A DNA stretch of 25,198 nt from CAZEAC01 sp964510065 (GCA_964510065.1 CAZEAC010000064.1:1-25198), one strand, 5' to 3'. Shown: positions 15,345-23,462, numbered from the stretch's first letter. The notes: generated by a model from the sequence alone, not told the origin. Translations and numbers: made by a program.

Positions 15345-16091
15345 ATGGCAAGCAAGCCACAGGTCGAAAAAAAATACGACGCGATAATAATCGATCCCGA
15401 TCTCGACTCGCGCATGCGTTTGAAGCAGGCGTGTAGCTCGATGTACAATTTCGGTAAAGTTTTCCAGCTTAATTCGCTCGAAGAGGCCATTGGTAAAGCA
15501 AAAGGTTCTGATATCATCGACGTCATCTTCATCTCCTATCGCTTCGAAGAGGCCAAAGTTTCAGCGTTTATCAAACAGGCCAAAGAAACAAAAGGAGCCC
15601 AAGACGCTGCGTTTATTCTTGTTTTGAAAACAAAGGATCAGGATACCTCAACGGTCGCAAAGAACGTCATGGTTGGCGCCGACGGTTTCCTCTTTGAACC
15701 CTATTCAGTGGATTACCTGCTTGAGATCACAAGACTCTCTTCGAAGGTGAAAGCCGAGCGCTCGGTAAATCGCGAAAGAGCTGCAATCAATATGGTTATC
15801 CAGGATGTAATTGGCGCAATTGATCAGCTCTCGTATATTCGTCAGTGCAAGGTGGATCCTGGCTCTAGCCTCAAGAGGCTTCGTGAACTTTGCAACGTAT
15901 TCAACACCCTTGATGAAGAAAAAATTAAAGTATACTACGAGGCTGCGATAAAATGCTTCGAAGAAGCACCAATGCCCACCAATGTCTTCCAAACAAAACG
16001 CTATGGTGGCGTAAGCAACCGAATTAAGAGGAAAATGGAAGAAAAGATCCTCGCTGAAGTGCAGGCACGCGAAGAAGAAAAAAAGACCTAG
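15345..16091 (+). CDS. receiver-like protein without phosphorylation residues
   Basis: Residues about 9-130 of 248 have the CheY/receiver fold pattern: a first strand ending in IIIDPDLDSR (acidic pair 17/19), DVIFISYRFEE at the phospho-acceptor strand, FILVLKTKDQD at strand four, and GADGFLFEPYSVDYLLE at the end. The residue aligned with the phospho-acceptor Asp is Ser64, the conserved Thr/Ser is Lys95 and the conserved Lys before Pro is Glu118. It therefore cannot be phosphorylated in the normal way. The C-terminal 115 residues are helical and end in a very Lys/Glu-rich tail; no DNA-binding domain is evident. AGGAG lies five bases before the ATG. It is divergent from the RelA-like gene. It probably signals by protein-protein contact. 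Confidence 0.75.
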   Translation: MASKPQVEKKYDAIIIDPDLDSRMRLKQACSSMYNFGKVFQLNSLEEAIGKAKGSDIIDVIFISYRFEEAKVSAFIKQAKETKGAQDAAFILVLKTKDQDTSTVAKNVMVGADGFLFEPYSVDYLLEITRLSSKVKAERSVNRERAAINMVIQDVIGAIDQLSYIRQCKVDPGSSLKRLRELCNVFNTLDEEKIKVYYEAAIKCFEEAPMPTNVFQTKRYGGVSNRIKRKMEEKILAEVQAREEEKKT

Positions 16092-16133
16092 CGCTGTAGG
16101 TGCCTCTTTACATTCCTGCGCGGAGCACTACTA

Positions 16134-16931
16134 TTGCTGCGCATGCGAAAAAAATTCCGCCTTTTCGAAATAGAAGATCTTCCAATTTGCCCAGTTTTTG
16201 TTCGCAACGCACTTACCGAGCATTTAAGAGCCGTTGGGCGGCTTTTTAAACCTTACCGAAAGGCGCTTCCACTCGTGCAGTCGCTGCTTCGTCGGAGCAA
16301 CGGCGATAAGGTTATTGATCTATGCTCCGGCGGCGGTGGTCCGTGGTGTTATCTCAGCCAAGATCTCCACGCCGAATTTCCCTCGCTTAAGATTATTCTT
16401 ACTGACAAGTATCCGAATAACGCCTCGCATCTTTCGGCGCCTGATCAACCCTTTTGCATGCATCCCCATTCCGTAGATGCAACTGACGTCCCCAGCGAGC
16501 TCTCAGGCGCAAGAACCCTTTTTACCGGCTATCACCACTTCGATCCCGAAAGTGCGCGCAAAATACTTCAAGACGCGGCGCGAAACGGCACGCCAATTGG
16601 CATTTTTGAGATAACGGGAACGGCTCCAATCCACTTTCTCATGGTCTGTGTGGTCTTTCTTTTAAGCTTCGTCCTAATCCCGTTTCGGCGCCCATTCGAG
16701 GCAAAGCGAATTGCTTTTACCTATCTTGTACCCCTTATTCCGCTGGCAATCTTGTGGGATGGATTGGTGTCTAATCTGAGAAGTTACAGCCAGGCCGAAC
16801 TTCGCGAATTGGGGCGCTTGGCTTTGGCAAGCGATACTCCATACTCTTGGAGCGCGGGATGCCTCAGAACCGCTTTCGGCGTGCCTATGACCTACCTCGT
16901 CGGTGAACCACGCTTATGCGCTGCAACTTAA
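16134..16931 (+). CDS. methyltransferase-like protein with two membrane segments
   Basis: The first about 150 of 265 residues look like a SAM-dependent methyltransferase core: VIDLCSGGGGPW as motif I, ILTDKYPNN with the acidic residue after the second strand, and ARTLFTGYHHFD at the motif IV position. Two long hydrophobic stretches follow (about 163-182 and 198-218), so it may be tethered to the inner membrane. I use TTG at 16134 because GGAG at 16122-16125 is eight bases upstream; the nearest ATG (16143) is 17 bases away. It starts 43 bases after the pseudo-receiver gene and probably shares its transcript. Just downstream lies a strong palindromic repeat. Substrate unknown, possibly a lipid or membrane protein. 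Confidence 0.75.
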   Translation: MLRMRKKFRLFEIEDLPICPVFVRNALTEHLRAVGRLFKPYRKALPLVQSLLRRSNGDKVIDLCSGGGGPWCYLSQDLHAEFPSLKIILTDKYPNNASHLSAPDQPFCMHPHSVDATDVPSELSGARTLFTGYHHFDPESARKILQDAARNGTPIGIFEITGTAPIHFLMVCVVFLLSFVLIPFRRPFEAKRIAFTYLVPLIPLAILWDGLVSNLRSYSQAELRELGRLALASDTPYSWSAGCLRTAFGVPMTYLVGEPRLCAAT

Positions 16932-16943
16932 ATTTTTGACTTT

Positions 16944-17011
16944 TTCTACCTCTGTGACGCTGTGGTTTATTTTTCTTAAGAAAACTAAACCACTGCGTCA
17001 CAGAGGTAGAA
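16944..17011. repeat. dispersed palindromic repeat, copy 2
   Basis: Two 26-base arms (16944-16969 and 16986-17011) are complementary with one mismatch. The loop itself contains the palindrome TTTTCTTAAGAAAA (16971-16984), so almost the whole element can fold as one hairpin of over 30 bp. The arms contain CACAGAGG-type units. It lies 13 bases after the methyltransferase stop and could also serve as a terminator. Confidence 0.85.
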
Positions 17012-17147
17012 CCGAGAGCAAGGATAATTTTTTTCGTTTACCGTGTACTAGCGCAAGGCCAATTTTGTACATGGACAGTCGCTGCCAAAGCACGATATTT
17101 TTGAGACGATTCGCCTCATTACAGTATCGGCGACAGGTTAATAAAGT

Positions 17148-18980
17148 ATGCGAAACATTTTTTTAGCAGCCACGACTTTCTTCGCCATGAGCAGCAATCT
17201 TTTTGCGCAGTCTTTCGTCGACGTACGCATCGCCAGCGCAACGGATGCATCGATCGCCGCAAAAGCCGAGGCCCTTGCGCCATCGCTTTCCGGAGATGGG
17301 CGCTATCTTGCCTTTGTCAGCACAGATTCCGAACTGCTAGTGAACGATGAAAATAAAGCCGAAGATATTTATATAAAAGATCTTCAGGCGAGCCCACAAA
17401 CACTAATTCGAATCAGCAACAAACAGGGCTCAATTGCAGCGAGTGGAGCAAGTACCGCACCCGCGATAAGCCGTAATGGAACCCATGTCGCCTTTGTTTC
17501 AGACGCCGCAGATCTGACCACGCAATCGGATTCTAACAGCGTGAAGGATGTATTTCTCTATAGCTTAAGTAGCGGTGCTATTTCGCTGATAAGCTCCCGC
17601 TCCGTGGGTGGATTTGCAAACGGTGAAAGCTTTGAACCAGCGATTAGTTCGGACGGCGCTTATGTCGCGTTTACTTCTAAAGCAAGTGACCTGCTAATTT
17701 CGAGCAGCAATGAATTTACCCAGATCTTTCTCAGCAACACCTCTACCAGCGCGCTCACGAGGATAACTCAGGCATCAAGCGTCGAGCCGGGAAATGGTGA
17801 TTCGGGCTCGGCCGCAATTAGCGCGGACGGACGTTATGTGGTGTTTGCCTCGAAGGCAACTAATTTAACTTCAATGCCGACTACACCGGAACCGAAATAT
17901 AATATCTTTCTTTACGATCGCGACGCAGTGCCGCCCACTATTACCCGGATTAGTCAGGGCTTAGGTGGCGCCGCCAGCAATGGCGAAAGCTACTCACCAA
18001 GCATCAGCAGTGACGGCCGCTTCATTACCTTTGCTTCAACCGCTTCAAATCTTGTCGACGGAGTGACTGATACTAACGACGATGCGGACATTTTCCTATA
18101 TGACTCTATGGCCGCGTCCCCGCAGATCTCTCATGTCACCAAACTGAGCAGTACCAACGCCAAGGCCAACGGCGCAAGTAGTGCGCCAATCATTAGTGGC
18201 GATGGCGCACAGATCGTGTTTCTTTCGGATGCGACAAATCTTGTGAATAACGATAAAAACAATCAAGCTGCTGATGGAAAATCTGATATCTTTGCATTCA
18301 AGCGCTCTGATAGTAGTTTTCGCCGAATAAATGTAAATCACCTCGGTTTTGAAGTCGCCGGCGACAGCAACGCGGCCGCAACAAATACCGATGCGAGCAG
18401 CTTTGCCTTCGATTACAGCGGGGAACTTGATAAGACTGCCAAGGGAATTCGGCAGGTCTATATTGTCGACGAGAATTGCAGTGTCGATAGCGATAGCGAT
18501 AGTACCTTGAATTGCGCGGATGAATGCGCATTTGACGCCGATAAAACCGCGGCCCTCATTTGCGGCTGCGGTGTGTCCGATACGGATGAAGATGCCGATG
18601 GCACGCCTACCTGCAATGATGCCTGCCCCACGGACGCGAATAAGACTTATGTTGGATCTTGTGGCTGCGGAGCGAGTGATACCGATGCTAATGGTAATGG
18701 CGCGGCAGATTGTGTTGACCCAACTTCAAGTACCGTGCCAGAAAAACCGCTCTCGGACGTGCGCGGTTCGACAGTTGCTATTTCATTTCCCGCGCAATTT
18801 CTTGGAGTAACCTATAAGATTGCAATAAGCCGAGGTGGTACCGTGGTATCGCGTAAAAGCACCCGTAAGAGCAGTATTACATTTAATCTTCCCGCGGGAA
18901 GTTATAAGGCACGCTTCAGAGTACAGCTGGGAAATGTAACAAGTAAGAATAGCCCGTTTAGAAATTTTAAAGTGCGATAG
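17148..18980 (+). CDS. secreted beta-propeller protein with calcium-binding-like repeats
   Basis: A 610-residue exported protein. A signal peptide of about 20 residues ends SNLFAQ. Residues about 45-435 contain six to seven repeats of the TolB/PD40-propeller type, each with a core like SPSISSDGRFITFASTASNL followed by a polar turn and a DIFLYD strand; the last copy is degenerate. Residues about 445-525 carry two GCG-x(2)-DTD-x(n)-C blocks rich in Asp and Cys that resemble thrombospondin type 3 repeats, which bind calcium. The last about 80 residues look like a beta sandwich (fibronectin III-like). No sorting motif is obvious. The gene starts well after the hairpin at 16944. It may be a surface or periplasmic protein; a ligand cannot be predicted. 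A short GATAGC triplication near 18490 codes for the Asp-Ser run. Confidence 0.8.
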   Translation: MRNIFLAATTFFAMSSNLFAQSFVDVRIASATDASIAAKAEALAPSLSGDGRYLAFVSTDSELLVNDENKAEDIYIKDLQASPQTLIRISNKQGSIAASGASTAPAISRNGTHVAFVSDAADLTTQSDSNSVKDVFLYSLSSGAISLISSRSVGGFANGESFEPAISSDGAYVAFTSKASDLLISSSNEFTQIFLSNTSTSALTRITQASSVEPGNGDSGSAAISADGRYVVFASKATNLTSMPTTPEPKYNIFLYDRDAVPPTITRISQGLGGAASNGESYSPSISSDGRFITFASTASNLVDGVTDTNDDADIFLYDSMAASPQISHVTKLSSTNAKANGASSAPIISGDGAQIVFLSDATNLVNNDKNNQAADGKSDIFAFKRSDSSFRRINVNHLGFEVAGDSNAAATNTDASSFAFDYSGELDKTAKGIRQVYIVDENCSVDSDSDSTLNCADECAFDADKTAALICGCGVSDTDEDADGTPTCNDACPTDANKTYVGSCGCGASDTDANGNGAADCVDPTSSTVPEKPLSDVRGSTVAISFPAQFLGVTYKIAISRGGTVVSRKSTRKSSITFNLPAGSYKARFRVQLGNVTSKNSPFRNFKVR

Positions 18981-19074
18981 TGCTCTTCTCCATACAGTGT
19001 GAAGGTGCAGGGCAAGAGGACGAGAGTGCGGCATTTGCGGTCCCTTAGAAAGGTGCAAGCGCCAAAAAAAACTG

Positions 19075-19104
19075 TTGGCAAATCAATTAGGGATTCATTA
19101 GAAT
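19075..19104 (+). promoter_or_regulatory. candidate sigma70 promoter
   Basis: TTGGCA (19075-19080) and TAGAAT (19099-19104), each matching five of six consensus bases, are spaced by 18. It faces the PEBP gene at 19360. Confidence 0.4.
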
Positions 19105-19174
19105 GCCCAGGCCCATGAAGGTGGTGGTCACTACTCATTAGGTAGGGGAGGCTTTTTCCGCTACTCTGTTTCCG

Positions 19175-19265
19175 CTACTCTGTGACCTCTGTGCCGCTGT
19201 AGTTTTCTCTGTGGATTGAATGCTTTAAAACCACAGAGGCACTGAGGCACAGAGGTCATAGAGTT
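19175..19265. repeat. dispersed palindromic repeat, copy 3
   Basis: TGACCTCTGTGCC (19183-19195) and its exact complement at 19246-19258 form the core stem. Pairing extends outward to CTACTCTG.../...AGAGTTAG with a one-base bulge and one mismatch, and inward as TAGTTTT/AAAACCA with an asymmetry, because the right arm has one more CACTGAGG unit than the left. The right arm shows the 8-9-base periodicity clearly. Confidence 0.75.
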
Positions 19266-19359
19266 AGAAAAAGAATGCCCCGGGGATTATGAGTAATTAC
19301 AGGTCATGCTCCAATTTGGTTGGATTAGTTAGTTCTTTTTTGCAGTTTTCAGTATCGGT

Positions 19360-19854
19360 ATGCAGCTCAGTTCAGCACAAGCAGAAGTAAGGATTCGAAG
19401 CGAAGCTTTTTTGTCTGGCGGCGCTATTCCACGCCGGCACACTGGGGAAGGCGATGATATCTCGCCTTCAATTCGCTGGGACCGCCTTCCTGAGAACGCC
19501 ATGGAGCTGGCTCTGATTTGCGATGATCCCGACGCATCCGCGGAAAAACCGTGGGTGCACTGGGTTATTTACAATATTACCGCCGACGAAGTAGGGATCC
19601 CCGAGGGAGTACCGACCAGCCCAAAAGTCGATGAACCATTCGGTGCTCTTCAAGGGCGAAATTCATGGAATAGTGTCGGCTACCGTGGGCCGATGCCTCC
19701 CCCCGGCTCAGGCATCCATCGTTACCGTTTCAGACTGTACGTGCTTAACACCGAGCTGACAGTTGCGCCTGAACTCGACAAGGATCAGCTACTGAAGGCG
19801 ATGCAGGGTAAGGTAATTGCGCAGGTAGAGCTGGTTGGAACCTATTCGCGATAG
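19360..19854 (+). CDS. YbhB/YbcL-family PEBP (Raf kinase inhibitor-like) protein
   Basis: A 164-residue protein of the phosphatidylethanolamine-binding protein family in its bacterial YbhB/YbcL form. Family features: GGAIPRRHTGEGDDISPSIRW near residues 20-40, the CDDPDAS ligand-pocket motif followed by WVHWVIYNI, YRGPMPPPG, and GIHRYRFRLYVLN, the usual G-x-HRY-F motif. The C-terminus ends in QVELVGTYSR as in relatives. There is no signal peptide, so it is cytoplasmic as read from this ATG. The first eight residues may be extra; no strong ribosome-binding site is visible. Its biochemical role in bacteria is not established. The slyD gene follows 107 bases downstream. Confidence 0.9.
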   Translation: MQLSSAQAEVRIRSEAFLSGGAIPRRHTGEGDDISPSIRWDRLPENAMELALICDDPDASAEKPWVHWVIYNITADEVGIPEGVPTSPKVDEPFGALQGRNSWNSVGYRGPMPPPGSGIHRYRFRLYVLNTELTVAPELDKDQLLKAMQGKVIAQVELVGTYSR

Positions 19855-19961
19855 CCTAAACGACGCTCACGCCAATAAGCAGACGCTTACTCGCGGAATA
19901 CTGCCGGTGAGCTTTGTTCAAGGCTTGTAAAGCTCATCTTATAGGCTTAGATTCAGCGGAT

Positions 19962-20468
19962 ATGGCGAAAGAAGCAGCAACAAAAATTGGAAAAGATCAG
20001 GTCGTCTCGATTCATTACAGCCTTTTTGACGATAGCAAAGAGGTGCTCGATTCAAGCAAGGGTGCGGAGCCCCTGGATTATCTACACGGCCACGGACAGA
20101 TTGTCTCCGGCCTCGAGACCGCGCTCCTTGGTAAGACGGTTGGAGAAAAGTTTTCAGTAACTGTGCCAGCAAAAGACGGCTACGGCGAGTACCAAGATGC
20201 ACTTAAGCTTCAGGTAGACAAATCGCAGTTTCCTAAAGGCGCGGATATAAAAGAAGGAATCACCTTTGAATTAGCTGGCGAAGATAACCATTCAATGCTC
20301 GCGCGGGTAATTAAGGTAGAGTCAGATTTGGTAACACTCGACGCGAATCACCCATTAGCAGGAAAAACCCTGTATTTTGATATCGAAGTAATTGCCATTA
20401 GAAATGCGACCAAAGAGGAGCTCTCACACGGCCACGCGCATGGGCCTGGAGGGCATCACCACCACTGA
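19962..20468 (+). CDS. slyD: FKBP-type peptidyl-prolyl isomerase SlyD
   Basis: A 168-residue SlyD: FKBP-type prolyl isomerase and chaperone with a metal-binding tail. VVSIHYSLFDDSKEVLDSS opens the FKBP domain, followed by LDYLHGHGQIVSGLETALLG and GEKFSVTVPAKDGYGEY. The inserted chaperone flap is at about 72-125, and the domain closes with NHPLAGKTLYFDIEVIAI. The C-terminus ends in a short His/Gly-rich tail (HGHAHGPGGHHHH), which in SlyD binds nickel or zinc and helps hydrogenase maturation. The tail here is shorter than in E. coli and has no Cys. I prefer the ATG at 19962 because the domain begins about 11 residues later; an upstream TTG (19914) adds an unrelated stretch. Confidence 0.93.
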   Translation: MAKEAATKIGKDQVVSIHYSLFDDSKEVLDSSKGAEPLDYLHGHGQIVSGLETALLGKTVGEKFSVTVPAKDGYGEYQDALKLQVDKSQFPKGADIKEGITFELAGEDNHSMLARVIKVESDLVTLDANHPLAGKTLYFDIEVIAIRNATKEELSHGHAHGPGGHHHH

Positions 20469-20483
20469 TAATGGTGTTAAAGC

Positions 20484-20858
20484 GTGCAGAATCCAAGCCT
20501 TACAGCGCTTATTGGTAACTTAGGCCGATACTACGCGGATGAGCCATCGGACTCTCCGCACCTCAAGCGCTGCCTTCAGCAATTCGCCTTTGACACTGAG
20601 CGCGCACCAGCTGTTCGAAAAGAATGGATTGCGACATTGCGCTACGCCGCGAACAACGGCCTCAAGCTTCGAGTTCCCTACTCTGCCGGCCGGCCACGGG
20701 TGGTGCGGTTTCATGACGAACTCACTCCGAAAGAGTGCGCACGCACTGCCGACCTTCTTCGCGCTCACTTTGGCAACCAGGTTGCGCACGTCCGAGCGCG
20801 CAAGCCGCGCCTCGACCTCTCAGTTGAATTTGTTGGCGTCCGAGGCAGTCGCCGATAA
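20484..20858 (+). CDS. hypothetical protein, 124 aa
   Basis: Not recognised. A basic, soluble 124-residue protein starting with GTG 15 bases after slyD, probably in the same transcript. The N-terminal half appears helical (HLKRCLQQF, EWIATLRYAANN) and the C-terminal half has many Arg residues. A weak ribosome-binding signal makes the start uncertain. Overlapping frames on both strands are open too, but this is the longest and the only one in line with the operon. Confidence 0.55.
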   Translation: MQNPSLTALIGNLGRYYADEPSDSPHLKRCLQQFAFDTERAPAVRKEWIATLRYAANNGLKLRVPYSAGRPRVVRFHDELTPKECARTADLLRAHFGNQVAHVRARKPRLDLSVEFVGVRGSRR

Positions 20859-20952
20859 ATTTCTCAGCTTCTGAATCTTCTCGATCGATCGACTAATCCA
20901 ATGAAGAGTACCCAACTTCTCTCCGCACTGAGAAGCGAAACCAGTTTTCAAC

Positions 20953-21987
20953 ATGTTACAATCGGTTCTTGGAGGCTTTTCACCTGATATTGCCGTCGAC
21001 TTCGGATCGGCCAATACTCTCGTCTACGCAAAAGGCCGCGGAATCGTGGCAAACGAGCCTACTTTCGTCGCGGTCCACGAAGCCGGCCCGCATGGCGGCA
21101 AAATTGCCGCGATGGGCAGTAAGGCCAAGGAACTTTGCGGAAAGACCAGTGAAAAGATAAAGACGGCAAGCCCGCTGCGCGAAGGGGTAATTCATGATTT
21201 TGAGCTGGCGCATTCACTGCTAAAATATTGCGTCGACAAGACTCCAAAACGGCGTCCGTTAATTAAGTCGAAGGTCATCGTGGCTATTGCACCCGAAGCC
21301 ACTCCAGTCGAAGAGCGTGCGCTTATTGAAGCGGCACAAATCGCAACCCATGGAGAAATCTATCTTATTCAGGAGCCGATTGCGGCGGCGTTAGGTGCCG
21401 GACTTCCGGTTACCGAGGCGATGGGCTCGATGATATGCGACTTGGGGGCCGCTACTACCACTGTTTCAGTGCTATCACTTGGTGGAATCGTACGCTCAGA
21501 ATCAATTAAAACTGCCGGAAACGCATTTGATAGAAAGATCATCGAATATGTAAGGAAGGCTCATCAGGCCATTATTGGCGATCAGACCGCTGAAGACCTT
21601 AAGATCCGCATCGGTGCAGCGTTGGCTTCGAAGAAGAATCCGACGTTGACCGTGCAAGGTCGAGATATAAAAAGCGGGCTTCCCGCCAACATTTCGCTTT
21701 CCCAATCGGAGATTGTTTCCGCGCTTGCCGACTCCCTCTCCGAAATTGCAAGGCTTGTAAGTCGCGTGCTTGAACGAACGCCTCCAGAGATGGCTTCGGA
21801 TGTGGTTGATCGAGGAATTTATCTGGTCGGTGGAAGTTCGAAGCTACGTGACATAGACCTTTTCTTGCAAGGGCGGGTAAAGGTTCCAATTGCGCTCGTT
21901 GAAGATCCGCATGACGCGGGAATAACGGGCGCGGGCGCAGTGCTGGAGCAATGGGATGCCCTCCAGCATCTTTTGGCCCGTGGTTGA
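20953..21987 (+). CDS. MreB-like actin homologue
   Basis: A 344-residue member of the MreB/Mbl family of actin-fold cytoskeletal ATPases. Phosphate-1 loop DFGSANTLVYAKGRGIV (near 16-32), PLREGVIHDFELAHSLLKY, the phosphate-2 region CDLGAATTTVSVLSLGG (about 157-173), GNAFDRKIIEYVRK and the adenosine motif GIYLVGGSSKLRDID are all present. In typical MreB phosphate-2 reads DIGGGTTEVAV; here the Gly-Gly pair is Ala-Ala and Glu is Thr, so nucleotide turnover may differ. A canonical mreB is followed by mreC and mreD; here a bactofilin gene follows after 29 bases. It is probably a second, specialised MreB rather than the main cell-width protein. Whether the genome has another mreB cannot be seen here. 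Confidence 0.88.
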   Translation: MLQSVLGGFSPDIAVDFGSANTLVYAKGRGIVANEPTFVAVHEAGPHGGKIAAMGSKAKELCGKTSEKIKTASPLREGVIHDFELAHSLLKYCVDKTPKRRPLIKSKVIVAIAPEATPVEERALIEAAQIATHGEIYLIQEPIAAALGAGLPVTEAMGSMICDLGAATTTVSVLSLGGIVRSESIKTAGNAFDRKIIEYVRKAHQAIIGDQTAEDLKIRIGAALASKKNPTLTVQGRDIKSGLPANISLSQSEIVSALADSLSEIARLVSRVLERTPPEMASDVVDRGIYLVGGSSKLRDIDLFLQGRVKVPIALVEDPHDAGITGAGAVLEQWDALQHLLARG

Positions 21988-22016
21988 TTGAAAGGTTTTA
22001 CATTAAAGGAGCGAAT

Positions 22017-22538
22017 ATGTGGAAAAGACCAGAAAATGAAAGCAGCGAACAATGTGCAACGCCGAGTTGCTCGGCCGCAGAGAAAGGTTCATGCGATCGC
22101 AATGCCAGCGCGCGTGCGGTCATTGGCGCTTCAATAGCGGTGAAAGGCGAGATTTCTGGAGCCGAAGACCTGCTCATTGAAGGCTTCATCGAGGGCACGG
22201 TAAATCTCAAGCAAAACGTCGTGACTATCGGTAAAAACGGTCGCGTCACGGCGAATGTTTTCGGCAAAGTAGTGCATATCGAAGGCGAGTTGAATGGTGA
22301 CTGCTTCGCTTCGGACCAGGTAATAGTTCACAAGTCAGGCTCGGTTAAAGGCAATATCTCTGCCCCGCGAGTAACGCTTGAAGATGGCGCCCGATTGAAA
22401 GGAGCTATCGATACAAGCTCAAACGAAGCGACAAACGAGATTTCGCGATCAAGCCAGTCCAGCGAAAAGGCAAAAGGCGCGACCGCGAACAGCAGCACGC
22501 AGAAGCGTGAAGGCCCTTCAACACCTGCGCAGATCTAA
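22017..22538 (+). CDS. bactofilin (polymer-forming cytoskeletal protein)
   Basis: A 173-residue bactofilin. The central region (about 25-125) has the right-handed beta-helix repeat pattern: VIGASIAVKGEISGAEDLLI, EGFIEGTVNLKQN, VVTIGKNGRVTANVFGKVVHI, EGELNGDCFASDQVIVHKSG and SVKGNISAPRVTLEDGARLKG. Flanking tails are polar and disordered, as usual; the N-terminal tail contains three Cys. AAAGGAG at 22005-22011 lies five bases before this ATG, so the longer frame from 21951 inside the MreB gene is rejected. Bactofilins polymerise without nucleotide and often act in cell shape, polarity or appendage positioning; an adjacent MreB-like gene suggests a joint scaffold. Confidence 0.92.
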   Translation: MWKRPENESSEQCATPSCSAAEKGSCDRNASARAVIGASIAVKGEISGAEDLLIEGFIEGTVNLKQNVVTIGKNGRVTANVFGKVVHIEGELNGDCFASDQVIVHKSGSVKGNISAPRVTLEDGARLKGAIDTSSNEATNEISRSSQSSEKAKGATANSSTQKREGPSTPAQI

Positions 22539-22547
22539 GGTGGAGTG

Positions 22548-23165
22548 ATGGGGGTTCTTCACGCGTTTCCCGCTCCGGAAACAGCAGTTCCACATGTTCC
22601 ACGTGTAGAACACCCCTCACCGTCGCTGACGCTTATCGCATCGACTCTGCTCAACGAGAATCGCGCTTCACGGGTCCTTGACCTCGGCCCAGCCTTCGGC
22701 GCGAATCTCGATTTTTATTCGCAAATCGCTAGAAAAATTCATATCGAGGATCTTCACGAGACTTTATTCGGGGAAACCGTCGATGGTCGAGGTCGTCGCC
22801 AATTGATGAGCGAACTACTGCCGTATCGAAACGAGATGCGCTTTGACCTGATAATGTGCTGGGACATTCTGAACTATCTATGCCCCGAAGAGATCAATGC
22901 CCTTTCCAATCATCTGCAGAAATTCTGCCGTCCCGGCGCAATTCTCTGCGCCCTCATTCACACTCGAAAGGAGATGCCGGCGCATCCAACGCACTTCCGG
23001 ATCTGCCCTAATCAGAAGATATCGTACGAGTACCAAACTTCGGAGCTCATCGCGGGGCCACGCTATTCAAAAGTTGAGCTCCAGAAATTCCTCGGCCCCT
23101 TTACGCGGATGCGATCGCTGCTGCTGCGAAATGGCTACGAAGAGCAGATCTACGTAAGGGAATAA
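22548..23165 (+). CDS. class I SAM-dependent methyltransferase
   Basis: A 205-residue protein with methyltransferase motif I VLDLGPAFGANLDF (about 43-56), a second strand ending IHIEDLHE with the acidic SAM-binding residue, and LIMCWDILNYLCPEEI at motif IV, followed by the CRPGAILCALIH post-motif strand. It starts nine bases after the bactofilin stop; AAGG lies seven bases before the ATG (a GTG one codon earlier is also possible), so it belongs to the MreB-bactofilin operon. The unusually divergent C-terminal half contains a YQTSELIAGPRYSK loop. Target unknown; modification of a cytoskeletal or envelope component is only a guess. Confidence 0.8.
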   Translation: MGVLHAFPAPETAVPHVPRVEHPSPSLTLIASTLLNENRASRVLDLGPAFGANLDFYSQIARKIHIEDLHETLFGETVDGRGRRQLMSELLPYRNEMRFDLIMCWDILNYLCPEEINALSNHLQKFCRPGAILCALIHTRKEMPAHPTHFRICPNQKISYEYQTSELIAGPRYSKVELQKFLGPFTRMRSLLLRNGYEEQIYVRE

Positions 23166-23235
23166 TATTCTCATTATCTGAGTTACTTGGCCGGTGAAGC
23201 GTTTAGGTAGGCAGCATGCCGGACTTCAAATCAAA

Positions 23236-23263
23236 TATAACGCGAAGGACCAAAGGACGCGAA
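23236..23263. repeat. solitary half of a palindromic repeat
   Basis: The sequence reads as CGCGAAGGAC followed by CAAAGGACGCGAAGG, close to the arm of the element at 25088. I find no complementary partner within the next 250 bases. It could be a decayed or unpaired copy. Confidence 0.45.
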
Positions 23264-23462
23264 GGTAAGAGATTGGAGCATTCCAGAAAAATAAATATTA
23301 GCAGGTTAGGAATGAGCTCTGTGCTACCATCTCGCCTTTTCCGGGCACTCTGCAAATTTAGAAGAGCTATTCTAGCGCCGCCGCCAATCTGCGTCGTTCA
23401 AACAACGGGTGCATCTTAACGCCGGGTTTCAAAATCCGTTCAATCTACAAGGTGAGGGGGCA

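Larger units (their letters stand above)
18981..19359. other. intergenic region with promoter and palindrome
   Basis: No supported gene. It contains a good-looking + strand promoter (19075-19104), a tiny frame ATG-to-TAG at 19115-19141 that could encode eight residues but has no supporting evidence, and copy 3 of the palindromic repeat (19175-19265). If transcribed from that promoter, the PEBP gene would have a leader of about 250 bases holding the repeat hairpin. Confidence 0.5.

Noticed and set aside
19115..19141. Eight-residue leader frame downstream of a promoter-like sequence
   Set aside because: Too short to judge without conservation data; no ribosome-binding site and no regulatory codons in a row.
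23273..23301. Promoter-like TTGGAG and TATTAG with a 17-base spacer before the CorA-like gene
   Set aside because: Both boxes match only four of six positions, and the leader would be about 155 bases long; too weak to list as a feature.
23216..23419. Open frame of 67 residues before the CorA-like gene
   Set aside because: It runs through the repeat half-element, has no domain and no strong ribosome-binding site.
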